Positions 9,196-17,468 of a DNA stretch of 64,000 nucleotides are shown here, one piece after another (within the stretch, counting starts at the first letter, position 1; each line of letters starts with the position of its first letter). Below the pieces are notes generated by a model. That model was given only the letters and a program-made list of their open reading frames with translations, did not search any database and was not told the DNA's origin. The stretch comes from Spirochaetia bacterium UBA2205 (GTDB lineage Bacteria; Spirochaetota; UBA4802; UB4802): positions 1 through 64,000 of the forward strand of contig DCUV01000042.1 of assembly GCA_002328585.1 (NCBI GenBank), read 5' to 3'. Position numbers and translations under genes: made by a program.

Positions 9196-9888
9196 ATGAA
9201 AAAACAATGCATTGTATTTATTGGTATTGCGGCCTTACTGACAATAAATGCCTCGGTGGTACAACAAAAACAATCGGATTCTGCAAAAGTAAAGGATCAG
9301 TACAGTAATGACATAAAAAGAAAAGAAGCTATTCAGAAAAAAATATATGATTTGATGAAAGAGATCAATGAACATGCAGGTGGTGCAACATTGATAGTGC
9401 CGGTTGATCCTGAAAAGGCAGATAATGTTGTTGATCATGATGAGTATCAAAAAAAAGAAGCAGATAAAAAAAAGGCTGATGATAAAAAAACTGATGATAC
9501 AGCATTGATAGCCCCAACAAAAGGTAAAACAACAAGTAAATATGGATACCGGCAGAATCCTGTTACCAAAAAATATGCATTCCACAAAGGCATTGATATT
9601 GCAGCGCCAAAGGGTACAAAGGTTGTGGCAAGTGCCGGTGGCGTTGTTGTGACATCAAACTATTTAAACAATGGGTATGGCAATTGTGTTATCATTGAGC
9701 ATGCAAACAACGTAAAAACACTCTATGCACATCTTGATCAGAGAATAGTAGCTGCTGGCGATACAGTCATTCAGGGACAAAAGATTGGAACGGTAGGTAC
9801 TACAGGAAGAGCTACCGGTCCGCATCTACACTATGAGGTGTATAAAGGCGGAAAATCAATAAATCCTGAGGAATTGGTACACTACTGA
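9196..9888 (+). CDS. M23-family (LytM-type) peptidoglycan endopeptidase, exported
   Basis: A 230-residue protein with an N-terminal signal peptide or membrane anchor (about 1-22). A lysine- and aspartate-rich linker (about 70-105) precedes a C-terminal LytM/M23 domain. Zinc-site motifs are HKGIDIAAPKGT (His and Asp ligands) and GPHLHYEVYKGG (HxH). Further family marks are the GYGNCVIIEH and TLYAHL elements. All catalytic-site motifs appear intact, so it may cut peptide cross-links in peptidoglycan rather than act only as an activator. It is a single gene, preceded by two close copies of the GCGATAGTT word (9114 and 9149, opposite strands). Confidence 0.9.
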   Translation: MKKQCIVFIGIAALLTINASVVQQKQSDSAKVKDQYSNDIKRKEAIQKKIYDLMKEINEHAGGATLIVPVDPEKADNVVDHDEYQKKEADKKKADDKKTDDTALIAPTKGKTTSKYGYRQNPVTKKYAFHKGIDIAAPKGTKVVASAGGVVVTSNYLNNGYGNCVIIEHANNVKTLYAHLDQRIVAAGDTVIQGQKIGTVGTTGRATGPHLHYEVYKGGKSINPEELVHY

Positions 9889-10063
9889 GAAGGTGTGTTG
9901 GCAACTCAGAGCATAGACAAACATTTATTTTTATCTATTACATTAATACCATAATTTCTCACGATCCAGCCGGTTCACAATAATATTAATTTCATGTACT
10001 TCGCAACACATTGATACCATAATTATAATTGACATTATTATCATGGTGTTGTTACTTATTGCC

Positions 10064-10702
10064 ATGAATAAAAAAGCGTGTATATTGGGTGCCACCGGGT
10101 TGGTAGGTTCAGAGTTACTTTCTTTACTATTACATGATGATTATTATGCACATGTCAATATCATAGTACGAAGAAAGATTGCTATACCTTCAAAAAAGGT
10201 TGCTGTCTTTGTTACTGATTTTGCCAATCTGGAAAAGGTGGTGGAAGCATTTCATGGTGATGATGTATTTTGCTGTCTTGGTACCACCATGAAAAAAGCA
10301 GGCTCAAAGGATGCCTTTAAACAGGTGGATTATGAATATGTGCTGAAAGCTGCAGCAATTGCCCATAAACAGGGTGCACAACAATTTTTAGTTATAAGCG
10401 CTGTTGGTGCCAACCCCCGTGCATGTACATTTTACAACAGGATTAAAGGATCGATGGAGAAGGATGTGTCATCAATCCCCATGACGGCAATTCACATTTT
10501 CAGGCCTTCGCTTTTATTGGGTAAAAGGCAGGAGAAGCGTTTGCTTGAGGATATAGCCCAATTGTTTGCGAAGCCCATGCGGTTTTTACTAAAAGGGACT
10601 TTTGCAAAGTATGCTCCTGTCGATGCCCGTACTGTTGCAGAAGCAATGATCAATGCAGCAAAGTTGAATACAAAAGGAGTTCATATCCACGAAGCACTCT
10701 AG
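10064..10702 (+). CDS. NAD(P)-binding Rossmann-fold protein, HTATIP2/YbjT-like atypical SDR
   Basis: A product of about 212 residues starting MNKKACILGATGLVGSELL, a glycine-rich nucleotide-binding loop of the NAD(P)H-binding atypical SDR group (related to HTATIP2 and YtfG). FCCLGTTMKKAGSKDAF and FLVISAVGANP are also typical, the latter standing at the active-site strand. The ATG at 10043 in the same frame would add seven hydrophobic residues before this motif; I prefer 10064 because the Rossmann strand normally starts the protein. Members are oxidoreductases or redox sensors with ill-defined substrates. No operon partner is seen. Confidence 0.8.
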   Translation: MNKKACILGATGLVGSELLSLLLHDDYYAHVNIIVRRKIAIPSKKVAVFVTDFANLEKVVEAFHGDDVFCCLGTTMKKAGSKDAFKQVDYEYVLKAAAIAHKQGAQQFLVISAVGANPRACTFYNRIKGSMEKDVSSIPMTAIHIFRPSLLLGKRQEKRLLEDIAQLFAKPMRFLLKGTFAKYAPVDARTVAEAMINAAKLNTKGVHIHEAL

Positions 10703-10817
10703 GCGATAGTTATTGTGTATTTGCTTTTTTGTTGTAAATGGAGGTGTTAGCATTGCAACAAATGGTGATACTATGTTCATTTGCATCAACTAAGATATTT
10801 ATGATAGGAGGCTATTT

Positions 10818-11294
10818 ATGTTTCGCAAACTATTTACTATTGTAATTGTATTGTGTTTCAGTATGCCGTTTATTTTATTTGCACTTGATGACGCTCACTT
10901 TATCCAGGATGATGATTATTTTGTTTCAGATGCGCCTTTGAAGCAGGGATATATCTGGGTGCATCTTGCGAAGATGATCCAGCCTGCCAAACCTGAAACT
11001 AAAAATGAAGCTCAGTTTATGAAGGTAGGGAGCGGTGAAGAACTATGGACGAAGTATTACTGGAAAACCAGAGTAGCACAAATAAATGAATGCAAAATTG
11101 GTACTACAGTTATATGTTTTAATGATAACATCGATAATGATGTCTATAAAGCTCCGGAGGACAAGGATAGTGCAAGAAATAGCTTATGGTTTATGGCAAA
11201 GATTACTGATATGTCTGATTTGTATAAGGGATTTATAACAGTTTCAGGCGGTTATAAAGTTGATAAAGAAAATGTAAGAATTATTATAAAATAA
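10818..11294 (+). CDS. Exported protein of unknown family, first of a tandem paralogous pair
   Basis: A 158-residue protein with a clear signal peptide (MFRKLFTIVIVLCF up to about FALD) and a strong AGGAGG site 7 bases before the ATG. The mature part shares many positions with the next gene: DAHFIQ..DYF, QGYIWV.L.K, TKNE..FM.VGSG, WTKYYWK.R, FNDN, WFMAKITD...YKG, VSGGYKV. I do not recognise a named family. The conserved aromatic and glycine-rich strands suggest a compact beta fold in the periplasm or at the surface. The two genes are 23 bases apart and most likely arose by duplication and are co-transcribed. Confidence 0.72.
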   Translation: MFRKLFTIVIVLCFSMPFILFALDDAHFIQDDDYFVSDAPLKQGYIWVHLAKMIQPAKPETKNEAQFMKVGSGEELWTKYYWKTRVAQINECKIGTTVICFNDNIDNDVYKAPEDKDSARNSLWFMAKITDMSDLYKGFITVSGGYKVDKENVRIIIK

Positions 11295-11317
11295 TTTATG
11301 ATAAAGGGGATAAAATT

Positions 11318-11938
11318 ATGAAGAATATCATTTTATTGTTTAGTATTATTGGCTTGCTTGTGTTTATGGCAGTTGGTTGTACCAGTGATAGCAGAAATAT
11401 GTTTGGAGATTCTATCGCCAATACAGTTACCAATAAAGCTTTTGACAGCATGACATCGAAAGCTACGGAAGAAAGCAAAACGTCATCAAAAAAAAGCAAG
11501 GCAACAGCAGATTATGTTCCATCTGATGCTGATGCTCATTTTATACAACCATCCGATTATTTTATTGCAGACAAAGAGTTCCCCGGGCAGGGATACATAT
11601 GGGTAAATCTTTCCAAAGTAGTGACTGCGCCAAGTACCCAGACAAAAAATGAAGGGCTGTTTATGATGGTAGGTTCAGGGAAAGAAATCTGGACAAAATA
11701 TTACTGGAAATCAAGAATAGCTGCAAAAGGAGAGATAAAAATTGGGAAGACCATAATCGCATTTAATGATAATAGAGAAGATGACATTTACTATGCTCCG
11801 GAGAATAAGGAAGGTGCCCGTACAGATCCATGGTTTATGGCTAAAATTACCGATACAACGGATATGTATAAAGGATATGTCATGGTATCAGGCGGTTATA
11901 AGGTTGCTATTGATAATATACGGATACCATTGAAATAA
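11318..11938 (+). CDS. Lipoprotein paralogue of the preceding exported protein
   Basis: A 206-residue product with a lipoprotein signal ending VFMAVGC (lipid-modified Cys about residue 21). A Ser/Lys/Thr-rich linker (KTSSKKSKATADY) separates it from a domain of about 135 residues that matches the upstream protein almost end to end. The ribosome binding site AAAGGGG is 8-10 bases before the ATG. The only large difference from its neighbour is the anchoring: this copy is a tethered lipoprotein, while the other has a plain signal peptide. A good terminator lies about 60 bases downstream and closes the pair. Function unknown. Confidence 0.72.
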   Translation: MKNIILLFSIIGLLVFMAVGCTSDSRNMFGDSIANTVTNKAFDSMTSKATEESKTSSKKSKATADYVPSDADAHFIQPSDYFIADKEFPGQGYIWVNLSKVVTAPSTQTKNEGLFMMVGSGKEIWTKYYWKSRIAAKGEIKIGKTIIAFNDNREDDIYYAPENKEGARTDPWFMAKITDTTDMYKGYVMVSGGYKVAIDNIRIPLK

Positions 11939-11996
11939 TTAGGCAGGATTTTAAAACTGTATTTTTTATATATTGCAGGTATAAAAAAATAGTGAC

Positions 11997-12048
11997 AAAA
12001 CCGCTTTTTCAAAATTATTTATTACATGAAAAAGCGGTTTTTATTTTT
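11997..12048 (+). terminator. Rho-independent terminator
   Basis: AAAACCGCTTTTTC (11997-12010) pairs perfectly with GAAAAAGCGGTTTT (12028-12041) across a 17-base loop and is followed by a T-rich tail. It ends the paralogous exported-protein pair. Being A/T-flanked on both sides, it could act on both strands. Confidence 0.85.
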
Positions 12049-12159
12049 ACAGTGAATTAATGTATTGACGAACATACAGGCATAAATGCTATTCCTCCAC
12101 ATTGAACTGTTATAGAGTAACTATCGTACACAAATAATTATTAATTATTGGAGGATTGT

Positions 12160-13050
12160 ATGACGGGGAATGATATTAAAACAGTATTGATAATTGGATC
12201 GGGTACCATGGGGCAGCAGATTGGTTTTGTGTGTGCCCTCCATGGGTGCAGTGTACACATGTACGATGTCCACGAAGAAGCGTTGAAGAGTGCACAAAAT
12301 AGGCTGGCACAGTTAGCACTGTGGTTTGAAAAGCACAGTGTTAAAAACGCTGGGAATGCTCTGTCCCTTATGCACTATTATACTGATCCGCAACAGGCTG
12401 CAACTGATGTTGATTTTGTCAGCGAATCAGTGCCCGAAAATCCAGAATTAAAAGCTAATGTTTTTTCAACATTTCATGCATTGTGCCATGAGCAAACAAT
12501 ATTTACCACCAATACCTCGTCGCTTGTTCCATCACAGATTGCTGCTGCAACAGGAAGGCCCGACAGGTTTTTAGCATTTCACTTCCATGATATCAGGACC
12601 ACAAAAATAGTTGATGTTATGCCGCATGCGGGAACCTCACAAGAGGTAATCAATGCAACTGTTGAATTTGCAAAAAAAATAGGTCAGATACCAATCGTTC
12701 TGAAAAAAGAAAACAATGGCTATGTTTTTAATACCATGCTCATGACATTACTTGCCTCGGCATTGACCCTGGCTTCTAATGGTGTGGCTGATATCCATGA
12801 TATTGATAAAAGCTTTATGGGCGTTATGGGCACACCAATTGGACCATTTGGTATTATGGATAGCATTGGATTGGATACAGTATATGAAATTACAAAGTAC
12901 TGGGCAGATTTGCTTAATGACAAACAGGGCAAAAAGAATGCTGCATTGTTACAGCAGTATGTTGAAAAAGGCTTATTAGGCACTAAAACCAATAAAGGTT
13001 TTTACACCTATCCACATCCAGAATTTTCAAAACCGGATTTTTTACAGTAA
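12160..13050 (+). CDS. 3-hydroxyacyl-CoA dehydrogenase family protein
   Basis: A product of about 296 residues. The ATG at 12160 has GGAGG five bases upstream, so I prefer it to the in-frame TTG at 12148. The NAD-binding loop is LIIGSGTMGQQIGFV; SESVPENPELKANVF and FTTNTSSLVPSQIA are the classical dehydrogenase motifs. FHFHDIRTTKIVDVMPH holds the catalytic His region, and PIVLKKENNGYVFNTML leads into the helical C-terminal dimerisation domain. It oxidises (S)-3-hydroxyacyl-CoA to 3-ketoacyl-CoA with NAD, either in beta-oxidation or in the reverse direction. It is monofunctional, with no enoyl-CoA hydratase domain. FHFHDI replaces the more usual FHFFNP-type stretch, which may shift substrate choice. 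Confidence 0.87.
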   Translation: MTGNDIKTVLIIGSGTMGQQIGFVCALHGCSVHMYDVHEEALKSAQNRLAQLALWFEKHSVKNAGNALSLMHYYTDPQQAATDVDFVSESVPENPELKANVFSTFHALCHEQTIFTTNTSSLVPSQIAAATGRPDRFLAFHFHDIRTTKIVDVMPHAGTSQEVINATVEFAKKIGQIPIVLKKENNGYVFNTMLMTLLASALTLASNGVADIHDIDKSFMGVMGTPIGPFGIMDSIGLDTVYEITKYWADLLNDKQGKKNAALLQQYVEKGLLGTKTNKGFYTYPHPEFSKPDFLQ

Positions 13051-13253
13051 TGGCTTACAATATTTGATTTGATTGAGCCCTCCGTAGCAGTGCCCAGAAA
13101 GAGTACACGGCAATTTTTGGCGATAGTAACTCATGAATGAAATTAGCAGTAATTATTAGTTTTATTGTGATGAAGTAAAAAAAATAGTATTGTTTATTCC
13201 ATGATTGTGTGCTGCTCTGGCAATGGTGATAGAATGTCACTTATAGGTATGGT

Positions 13254-14387
13254 ATGCGATTTGAGATACTACAACACGATAGCAATTGCAATGCACGTCT
13301 GGGGCAGATACATACTCCTCATGGGATGGTGCATACACCGGTATTCATGCCTGTTGCCACGCGTGGAGCAATTCGTGCATTGACAATCCGTGACATTGAA
13401 GAATTAGGCTTTGAGATAGTTCTTTCAAATACCTATCACATGTATATACGCCCCGGCACCGATCTATTACAAAAAGCGGGCGGTTTACATCATTTTATGA
13501 ACTATCACAAACCTCTATTAACTGATTCAGGGGGGTTCCAGGTTTTTTCACTGGCTGACTTACGGAAGGTGCACCATGATGGTGTTGAATTTCAATCACA
13601 TATTGATGGCTCAAAGCATTTTTTTACCCCCGAGAAGGTGCTGGATATTCAAAGAATTATAGGTTCAGATATCATGATGGTGCTGGATGAATGCGTTGCC
13701 TATCCTGCTGACTTGCAAACAGCTAAAACAGCAGTAGACAGAACTTTGCAATGGGCTGGACGATCATATGAATACTGGCATCAAAATTTTGATATTGACG
13801 CACAGGCTCTTTTTGCCATAGTACAGGGGGGGGTGTATCCTGATTTGCGGTTACAGTGCTCAACTGAATTGCAGCACTATAACTTTTCAGGATTTGCTGT
13901 TGGTGGGCTTTCGGTAGGCGAACCCAAATCTCAATACAGTGACATTACTGCTGTAACAGTCCCGGCGCTGCCATGGGATAAGCCGCGCTATATGATGGGA
14001 GTTGGCAGCCCACCCGAAATTCTTGAAGCAATCAGGTATGGCGTTGATATGTTTGATTGTGTTATGCCAACCCGCATAGCACGCAATGGTACGCTCTTTA
14101 CTACTAACGGCAGAATAAACATAAAGTCAAGCATCTATGCTGAGGATTTTAATCCGTTAGATGAACATTGTCATTGTTATGTATGTAAAACATTTACACG
14201 GGCATATCTGCGCCATATTTATAAGATGAATGAAATAGCTTCTCTTATTTATAATACCTATCATAACCTTTATTTTATGAAGTATTTTATGGATACTATA
14301 CAGAAAAGTATAGCAAACAATCAATTTATGGATGAATATAACAAATGGAGAAAAATATATAGCAATAGTGAAAAAAATAATGAGTAA
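13254..14387 (+). CDS. tgt: tRNA-guanine transglycosylase (queuine tRNA-ribosyltransferase)
   Basis: A 377-residue enzyme that swaps guanine-34 in GUN anticodons for a 7-deazaguanine (preQ1 in bacteria). Seen motifs: HTPVFMPVATRGAIR near the N-terminus; LLTDSGGFQVFSL with the base-exchange Asp; FAVGGLSVGEPK, the substrate loop; CVMPTRIARNGTLFT with the nucleophilic region; and a CHCYVCK...H zinc site near residues 303-333. All catalytic elements are intact and the length is normal. The ribosome binding site is weak (TATAGGT). No queuosine-synthesis genes (queA, queC-F) are nearby. Confidence 0.95.
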   Translation: MRFEILQHDSNCNARLGQIHTPHGMVHTPVFMPVATRGAIRALTIRDIEELGFEIVLSNTYHMYIRPGTDLLQKAGGLHHFMNYHKPLLTDSGGFQVFSLADLRKVHHDGVEFQSHIDGSKHFFTPEKVLDIQRIIGSDIMMVLDECVAYPADLQTAKTAVDRTLQWAGRSYEYWHQNFDIDAQALFAIVQGGVYPDLRLQCSTELQHYNFSGFAVGGLSVGEPKSQYSDITAVTVPALPWDKPRYMMGVGSPPEILEAIRYGVDMFDCVMPTRIARNGTLFTTNGRINIKSSIYAEDFNPLDEHCHCYVCKTFTRAYLRHIYKMNEIASLIYNTYHNLYFMKYFMDTIQKSIANNQFMDEYNKWRKIYSNSEKNNE

Positions 14388-14506
14388 AAAGCTGTATGCT
14401 TGACGTTTATCTGAATATTTCAATGGTGTAATTGATACTTGAACGTACGTTATTTATTGTGAATAAATAAAAAAAATTATTTACAAAACAAAAAAAATAA
14501 AATATC

Positions 14507-14535
14507 TTGACATTTTATTTTTACTATTTTAGTAC
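14507..14535 (+). promoter_or_regulatory. Sigma-70 type promoter for the STAS gene
   Basis: TTGACA at 14507-14512 and TAGTAC at 14530-14535 are separated by exactly 17 bases in a very AT-rich stretch, about 40 bases before the STAS start codon. Confidence 0.55.
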
Positions 14536-14575
14536 TATGTTTTAATGCTATGTCAGCATTACTTTTGGGAGTAGA

Positions 14576-14923
14576 ATGTCTATGGATATTACAAAAAGAA
14601 CAAGAGGTGACGTTGTTATACTTGATATTTCTGGTGAGATTGATCTTTACAACGCCCCGGAAATTAAAGATATAATAAATGGGCTCATTGAAGAAAAAAA
14701 ATTTAATGTAATCATTAATCTTGAAAAAGTAACATATATTGATTCGTCAGGTATTGGCGCTTTAATTTCAAGCTTATCAAATCTGAAAAAATATCAGGGT
14801 GGTTTAAAAATAATTAATGTTTTTGCTTCGGTTCGGAAAGTTTTTGAACTGACTAAACTTACGTCGTTTTTTGAAATATATGATTCTGAAGAAGTGGCTA
14901 TCGAATCATTTAATAAACGGTAA
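14576..14923 (+). CDS. STAS-domain anti-sigma factor antagonist
   Basis: A 115-residue single STAS domain (SpoIIAA/RsbV type). GEIDLYNAPEIKD is the first conserved strand-helix, and VTYIDSSGIGAL carries the phosphorylatable serine (Ser57 or Ser58). In partner switching, the unphosphorylated form binds an anti-sigma kinase; SpoIIE/RsbU phosphatases reactivate it. No anti-sigma kinase is in the window, but a full SpoIIE-type phosphatase is encoded at 31113 and could be a functional partner (inference). The gene has its own promoter and a GGGAG site 5 bases before the ATG. Confidence 0.92.
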   Translation: MSMDITKRTRGDVVILDISGEIDLYNAPEIKDIINGLIEEKKFNVIINLEKVTYIDSSGIGALISSLSNLKKYQGGLKIINVFASVRKVFELTKLTSFFEIYDSEEVAIESFNKR

Positions 14924-14965
14924 TACCTTACAAAGTAAATGGTCGTTTATTCAAAAAAATTACCC

Positions 14966-15020
14966 ATGGCTGGCGTGTGGTAACCCATAAGGGATGAAAA
15001 TAGTTGGCGACAGTCATCAT
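14966..15020. repeat. Intergenic repeat, ATGGCTGGC ... ACCCATAA ... GGATGA type
   Basis: ATGGCTGGC, then a short spacer, ACCCATAA and GGATGA recur at 40359-40390 with the same spacing, and a degraded copy (ACCCATAATAAATGA) lies near 19918. This copy is followed by a diverged GGCGACAGTCATCATGAA. Confidence 0.45.
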
Positions 15021-15099
15021 GAAATGGAGGAAGTCATTATCATTAATTGATAAGCATTTAATAAAGAGTATTATACATTAGAAAAAAAAGAGGTGTACT

Positions 15100-16425
15100 A
15101 TGAGATCAAAATATCATTTCAGTATAATTGCACTATTGTCAGCTCTTGTGCTGATGACTGCCTGCTTTGAAAAATTGCCCGTTAAGGAGCTATCGCTTGC
15201 AAAAAATGCTATCAGTGAAGCTGAAGCAGTGAAAGCCCCCTACTATGCCAAAGATGAATACAATCAGGCAAAAGACTTGCTTGTAGCAGCCCATGATAAT
15301 GTAAAAAATGAAGAGTACGATAAGGCAGAGCAAAATGCAATCGAAGCACAAAAGAAAGCCAGAGAAGCATATGATAAAGCTATACCACTGCTTGCCAAAG
15401 ATACTCTTGATATAGCTACAAAGAGCGTTGAGGCTGCTGATAATGTGTACGCAGGTGTTCTAGCAAAGGATGATTTTGCCAAAGCCAATGAAATGTTGCA
15501 GGAAGCAAACAAAAACTATGAAAATAAAAATTATTTAGCTACCTACAAAGCTGCTCTGGATGCAGATATGTATGCCAAGAATGCGCGCAATGTTGCATTG
15601 AGCCAGAAAGCAACATTGGCTGATTCAATCAAGGAAGTCAATATTATTATAGCACAGGCTGAGAGCTATAATGCTAACCAGTATGCTCCTGAAAAGTTAA
15701 AACTGGCAAAGGAGCAGTCGCAGGTAGCACGGAGTGCTTATGATGCAGAAGAGCTCAAGAAAGGTTTTTCAGCCATTGAAGTTGCCAGGCTTAATGCCGA
15801 TGAAGCATATTTTGCATCATTAAAGGCTACTGCAGCTAAGAAAATTGATGAAGCACAGGGAGCAATAGTAGCAGCAAAAGCTACCGAACAGGCAAAACAA
15901 TCCCCTAATGATATTAAAGCAGCAGAAGAATTGCTTGCTAATGCAAAAACTTTATTTAATGATGCAAAATATAAAGAATCAATAGTTGCCTCCGGTGAGG
16001 CAATTACAATTGCAAATTCGGTATCAGCAAAGAAAGTAGCCGTGGCTCCGGTCATTGAAGGCGAGGCAACACCGGAAGGTAAAAAAGAAGTACAATCAGA
16101 ACCTCAGAAGGAAGCATTGCAGAAAACAGTAGAAGAAGAAACCGAATACACCATGTATAAGGTAAAATATAATCCCGAAAGAAGAGATTGTTTATGGCGG
16201 ATAGCTGTAAAATTTTACAATGATGGATTTAAATGGAAACAGATATTTGAAGCAAATAAAGATTTAGTAAAAAATCCCAATCTTATTAAACCGGGCTGGG
16301 TTTTGAAGATACCAAAAACTGCTACAAAGCTTGCACGGCCAAAAAAGGAAGACGTTAACGAGCAGACAGCAATTAAGGAAACTGAGGCACCAACTACAGA
16401 ATTGAAGATGAAAACTCAGGAATAA
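15100..16425 (+). CDS. Lipoprotein with DUF4398-like helical repeats and C-terminal LysM domain
   Basis: A 441-residue lipoprotein: signal ending VLMTAC (Cys about residue 22), then roughly 290 residues of alanine/lysine/glutamate-rich helical repeats. These contain phrases such as YAKDEYNQAKDLL, NYENKNYLATYKAALDA and NDIKAAEELLANAK, the pattern of DUF4398 and similar TPR-like units. The C-terminal 90 residues hold a LysM motif (DCLWRIAVKFYNDGFKWKQI to KPGWVLKIPK), which binds N-acetylglucosamine in peptidoglycan. The architecture suggests an outer-membrane lipoprotein spanning to the cell wall. The ribosome binding site is AAGAGGTG. A strong terminator follows the stop. Confidence 0.85.
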   Translation: MRSKYHFSIIALLSALVLMTACFEKLPVKELSLAKNAISEAEAVKAPYYAKDEYNQAKDLLVAAHDNVKNEEYDKAEQNAIEAQKKAREAYDKAIPLLAKDTLDIATKSVEAADNVYAGVLAKDDFAKANEMLQEANKNYENKNYLATYKAALDADMYAKNARNVALSQKATLADSIKEVNIIIAQAESYNANQYAPEKLKLAKEQSQVARSAYDAEELKKGFSAIEVARLNADEAYFASLKATAAKKIDEAQGAIVAAKATEQAKQSPNDIKAAEELLANAKTLFNDAKYKESIVASGEAITIANSVSAKKVAVAPVIEGEATPEGKKEVQSEPQKEALQKTVEEETEYTMYKVKYNPERRDCLWRIAVKFYNDGFKWKQIFEANKDLVKNPNLIKPGWVLKIPKTATKLARPKKEDVNEQTAIKETEAPTTELKMKTQE

Positions 16426-16428
16426 ATT

Positions 16429-16461
16429 AAAAAAAAGGGGTGTTTGCAACACCCCTTTTTT
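16429..16461. terminator. Bidirectional rho-independent terminator
   Basis: AAAAAGGGGTGTT pairs with AACACCCCTTTTT around a three-base TGC loop, flanked by A-run and T-run. It sits between the convergent LysM-lipoprotein and mazG genes and can serve both. Confidence 0.9.
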
Positions 16462-16465
16462 GATG

Positions 16466-17242
16466 TCATTTTTGTTTTGATTCCTCCCATAAATTATCCA
16501 GATCGGTTAAAGGTGTTTGAGTAATATCTTTATTCATTTCGTTTAAACGTTGTTCAATATAGTGGAATCGTTTTGTAAACTTTGCAATAGTGTGCTGTAA
16601 AGCTTCTTCAGGGTTTATTTCCAGATGGCGTGCAATGTTAACAATGGTGAAAAAAATATCCCCAATTTCATCTTTTAATGCTTCTTTGTTTTCTTTATTT
16701 TTTTGCAATTCTACGGCAAATTCATTCACTTCTTCATTCAGTTTTGCTATAATATCATGTAACTTTTCCCAATCAAAGCCAACGCGCGTTACCTTCTGCT
16801 GGACGCGATATGCTTTTAGTAAAGCTGGTAGATGGTAGGGAACGCCATCAAGCAGTGACTGACCGTTATTTTTTTCCATCTTTTTTATCTTTTCCCAGCG
16901 GTTGATAACTTCATATTTATCGTTTGCAGTTTCATTCCCAAATACATGAGGATGACGGCGGATTAATTTTTGAATGATACTGTTTGCAATATCATCAATA
17001 TCAAATAAATCCTGTTCGCTGGCAATTTGTGCATGAGCATATACCTGGTATAACAAATCCCCCAGTTCCTCTTTAAGATTATCAATATCTCCACGTTCAA
17101 TGGCCTGATATACCTCATAAGCTTCTTCAATAAGATAAGATTTGAGTGTGCCAGAGGTCTGTGCCTTATCCCATGCGCATCCATGCTCACTGCGTAATAT
17201 GCCGGCAATTTCTTTTAAATGATATAATGGTGATTGTGACAT
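16466..17242 (-). CDS. mazG: Nucleoside triphosphate pyrophosphohydrolase MazG
   Basis: A 258-residue two-domain MazG. It hydrolyses NTPs and dNTPs to monophosphates and pyrophosphate, cleaning the nucleotide pool. Domain 1: LRSEHGCAWDKAQTSGTLKSYL, then EEAYEVYQAIERGD and EELGDLLYQVYAHAQIA, the EExxE and ExxD metal ligands. Domain 2: KLNEEVNEFAVEL and KDEIGDIFFTIVNIARH, the second EExxE/ExxD set. The linker carries VINRWEKIKK and VPYHLPALLKAYRVQQKV, a conserved family segment. The ribosome binding site is weak. It is divergent from glyA, with a large perfect palindrome in the shared upstream region. Confidence 0.95.
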   Translation of the reverse strand: MSQSPLYHLKEIAGILRSEHGCAWDKAQTSGTLKSYLIEEAYEVYQAIERGDIDNLKEELGDLLYQVYAHAQIASEQDLFDIDDIANSIIQKLIRRHPHVFGNETANDKYEVINRWEKIKKMEKNNGQSLLDGVPYHLPALLKAYRVQQKVTRVGFDWEKLHDIIAKLNEEVNEFAVELQKNKENKEALKDEIGDIFFTIVNIARHLEINPEEALQHTIAKFTKRFHYIEQRLNEMNKDITQTPLTDLDNLWEESKQK

Positions 17243-17319
17243 GATTGTAATCCTTCATTGCTAATTGTTTAATTTTTATATACATATGCACATTGCCATC
17301 AGTGTCTGTATATACTGTG

Positions 17320-17349
17320 GCTATACTATTATCAAGATAATAGTATAGC
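17320..17349. promoter_or_regulatory. Perfect 14-bp inverted repeat in the mazG-glyA divergent promoter region
   Basis: GCTATACTATTATC (17320-17333) and GATAATAGTATAGC (17336-17349) are perfect complements separated by AA. It lies 78 bases before mazG and 120 before glyA. It could be a regulator operator for one or both genes, or a cruciform. A T-run at 17367-17373 is too far for a classic terminator. Confidence 0.5.
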
Positions 17350-17468
17350 ACACCAGAAAAAGAAAAATTTTTTTAGATTGACATCATTTTTTAATTGTGA
17401 ACATACGCACTATGTGGCATACATGATTATGTAAATATAGATTACAATTCTATCAATGAGGTACATTC

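Noticed and set aside
13055..13240. Minus-strand 61-codon frame between the dehydrogenase and tgt
   Set aside because: Odd aromatic composition, no ribosome binding site seen, and it contains an intergenic repeat-like word; most likely chance.
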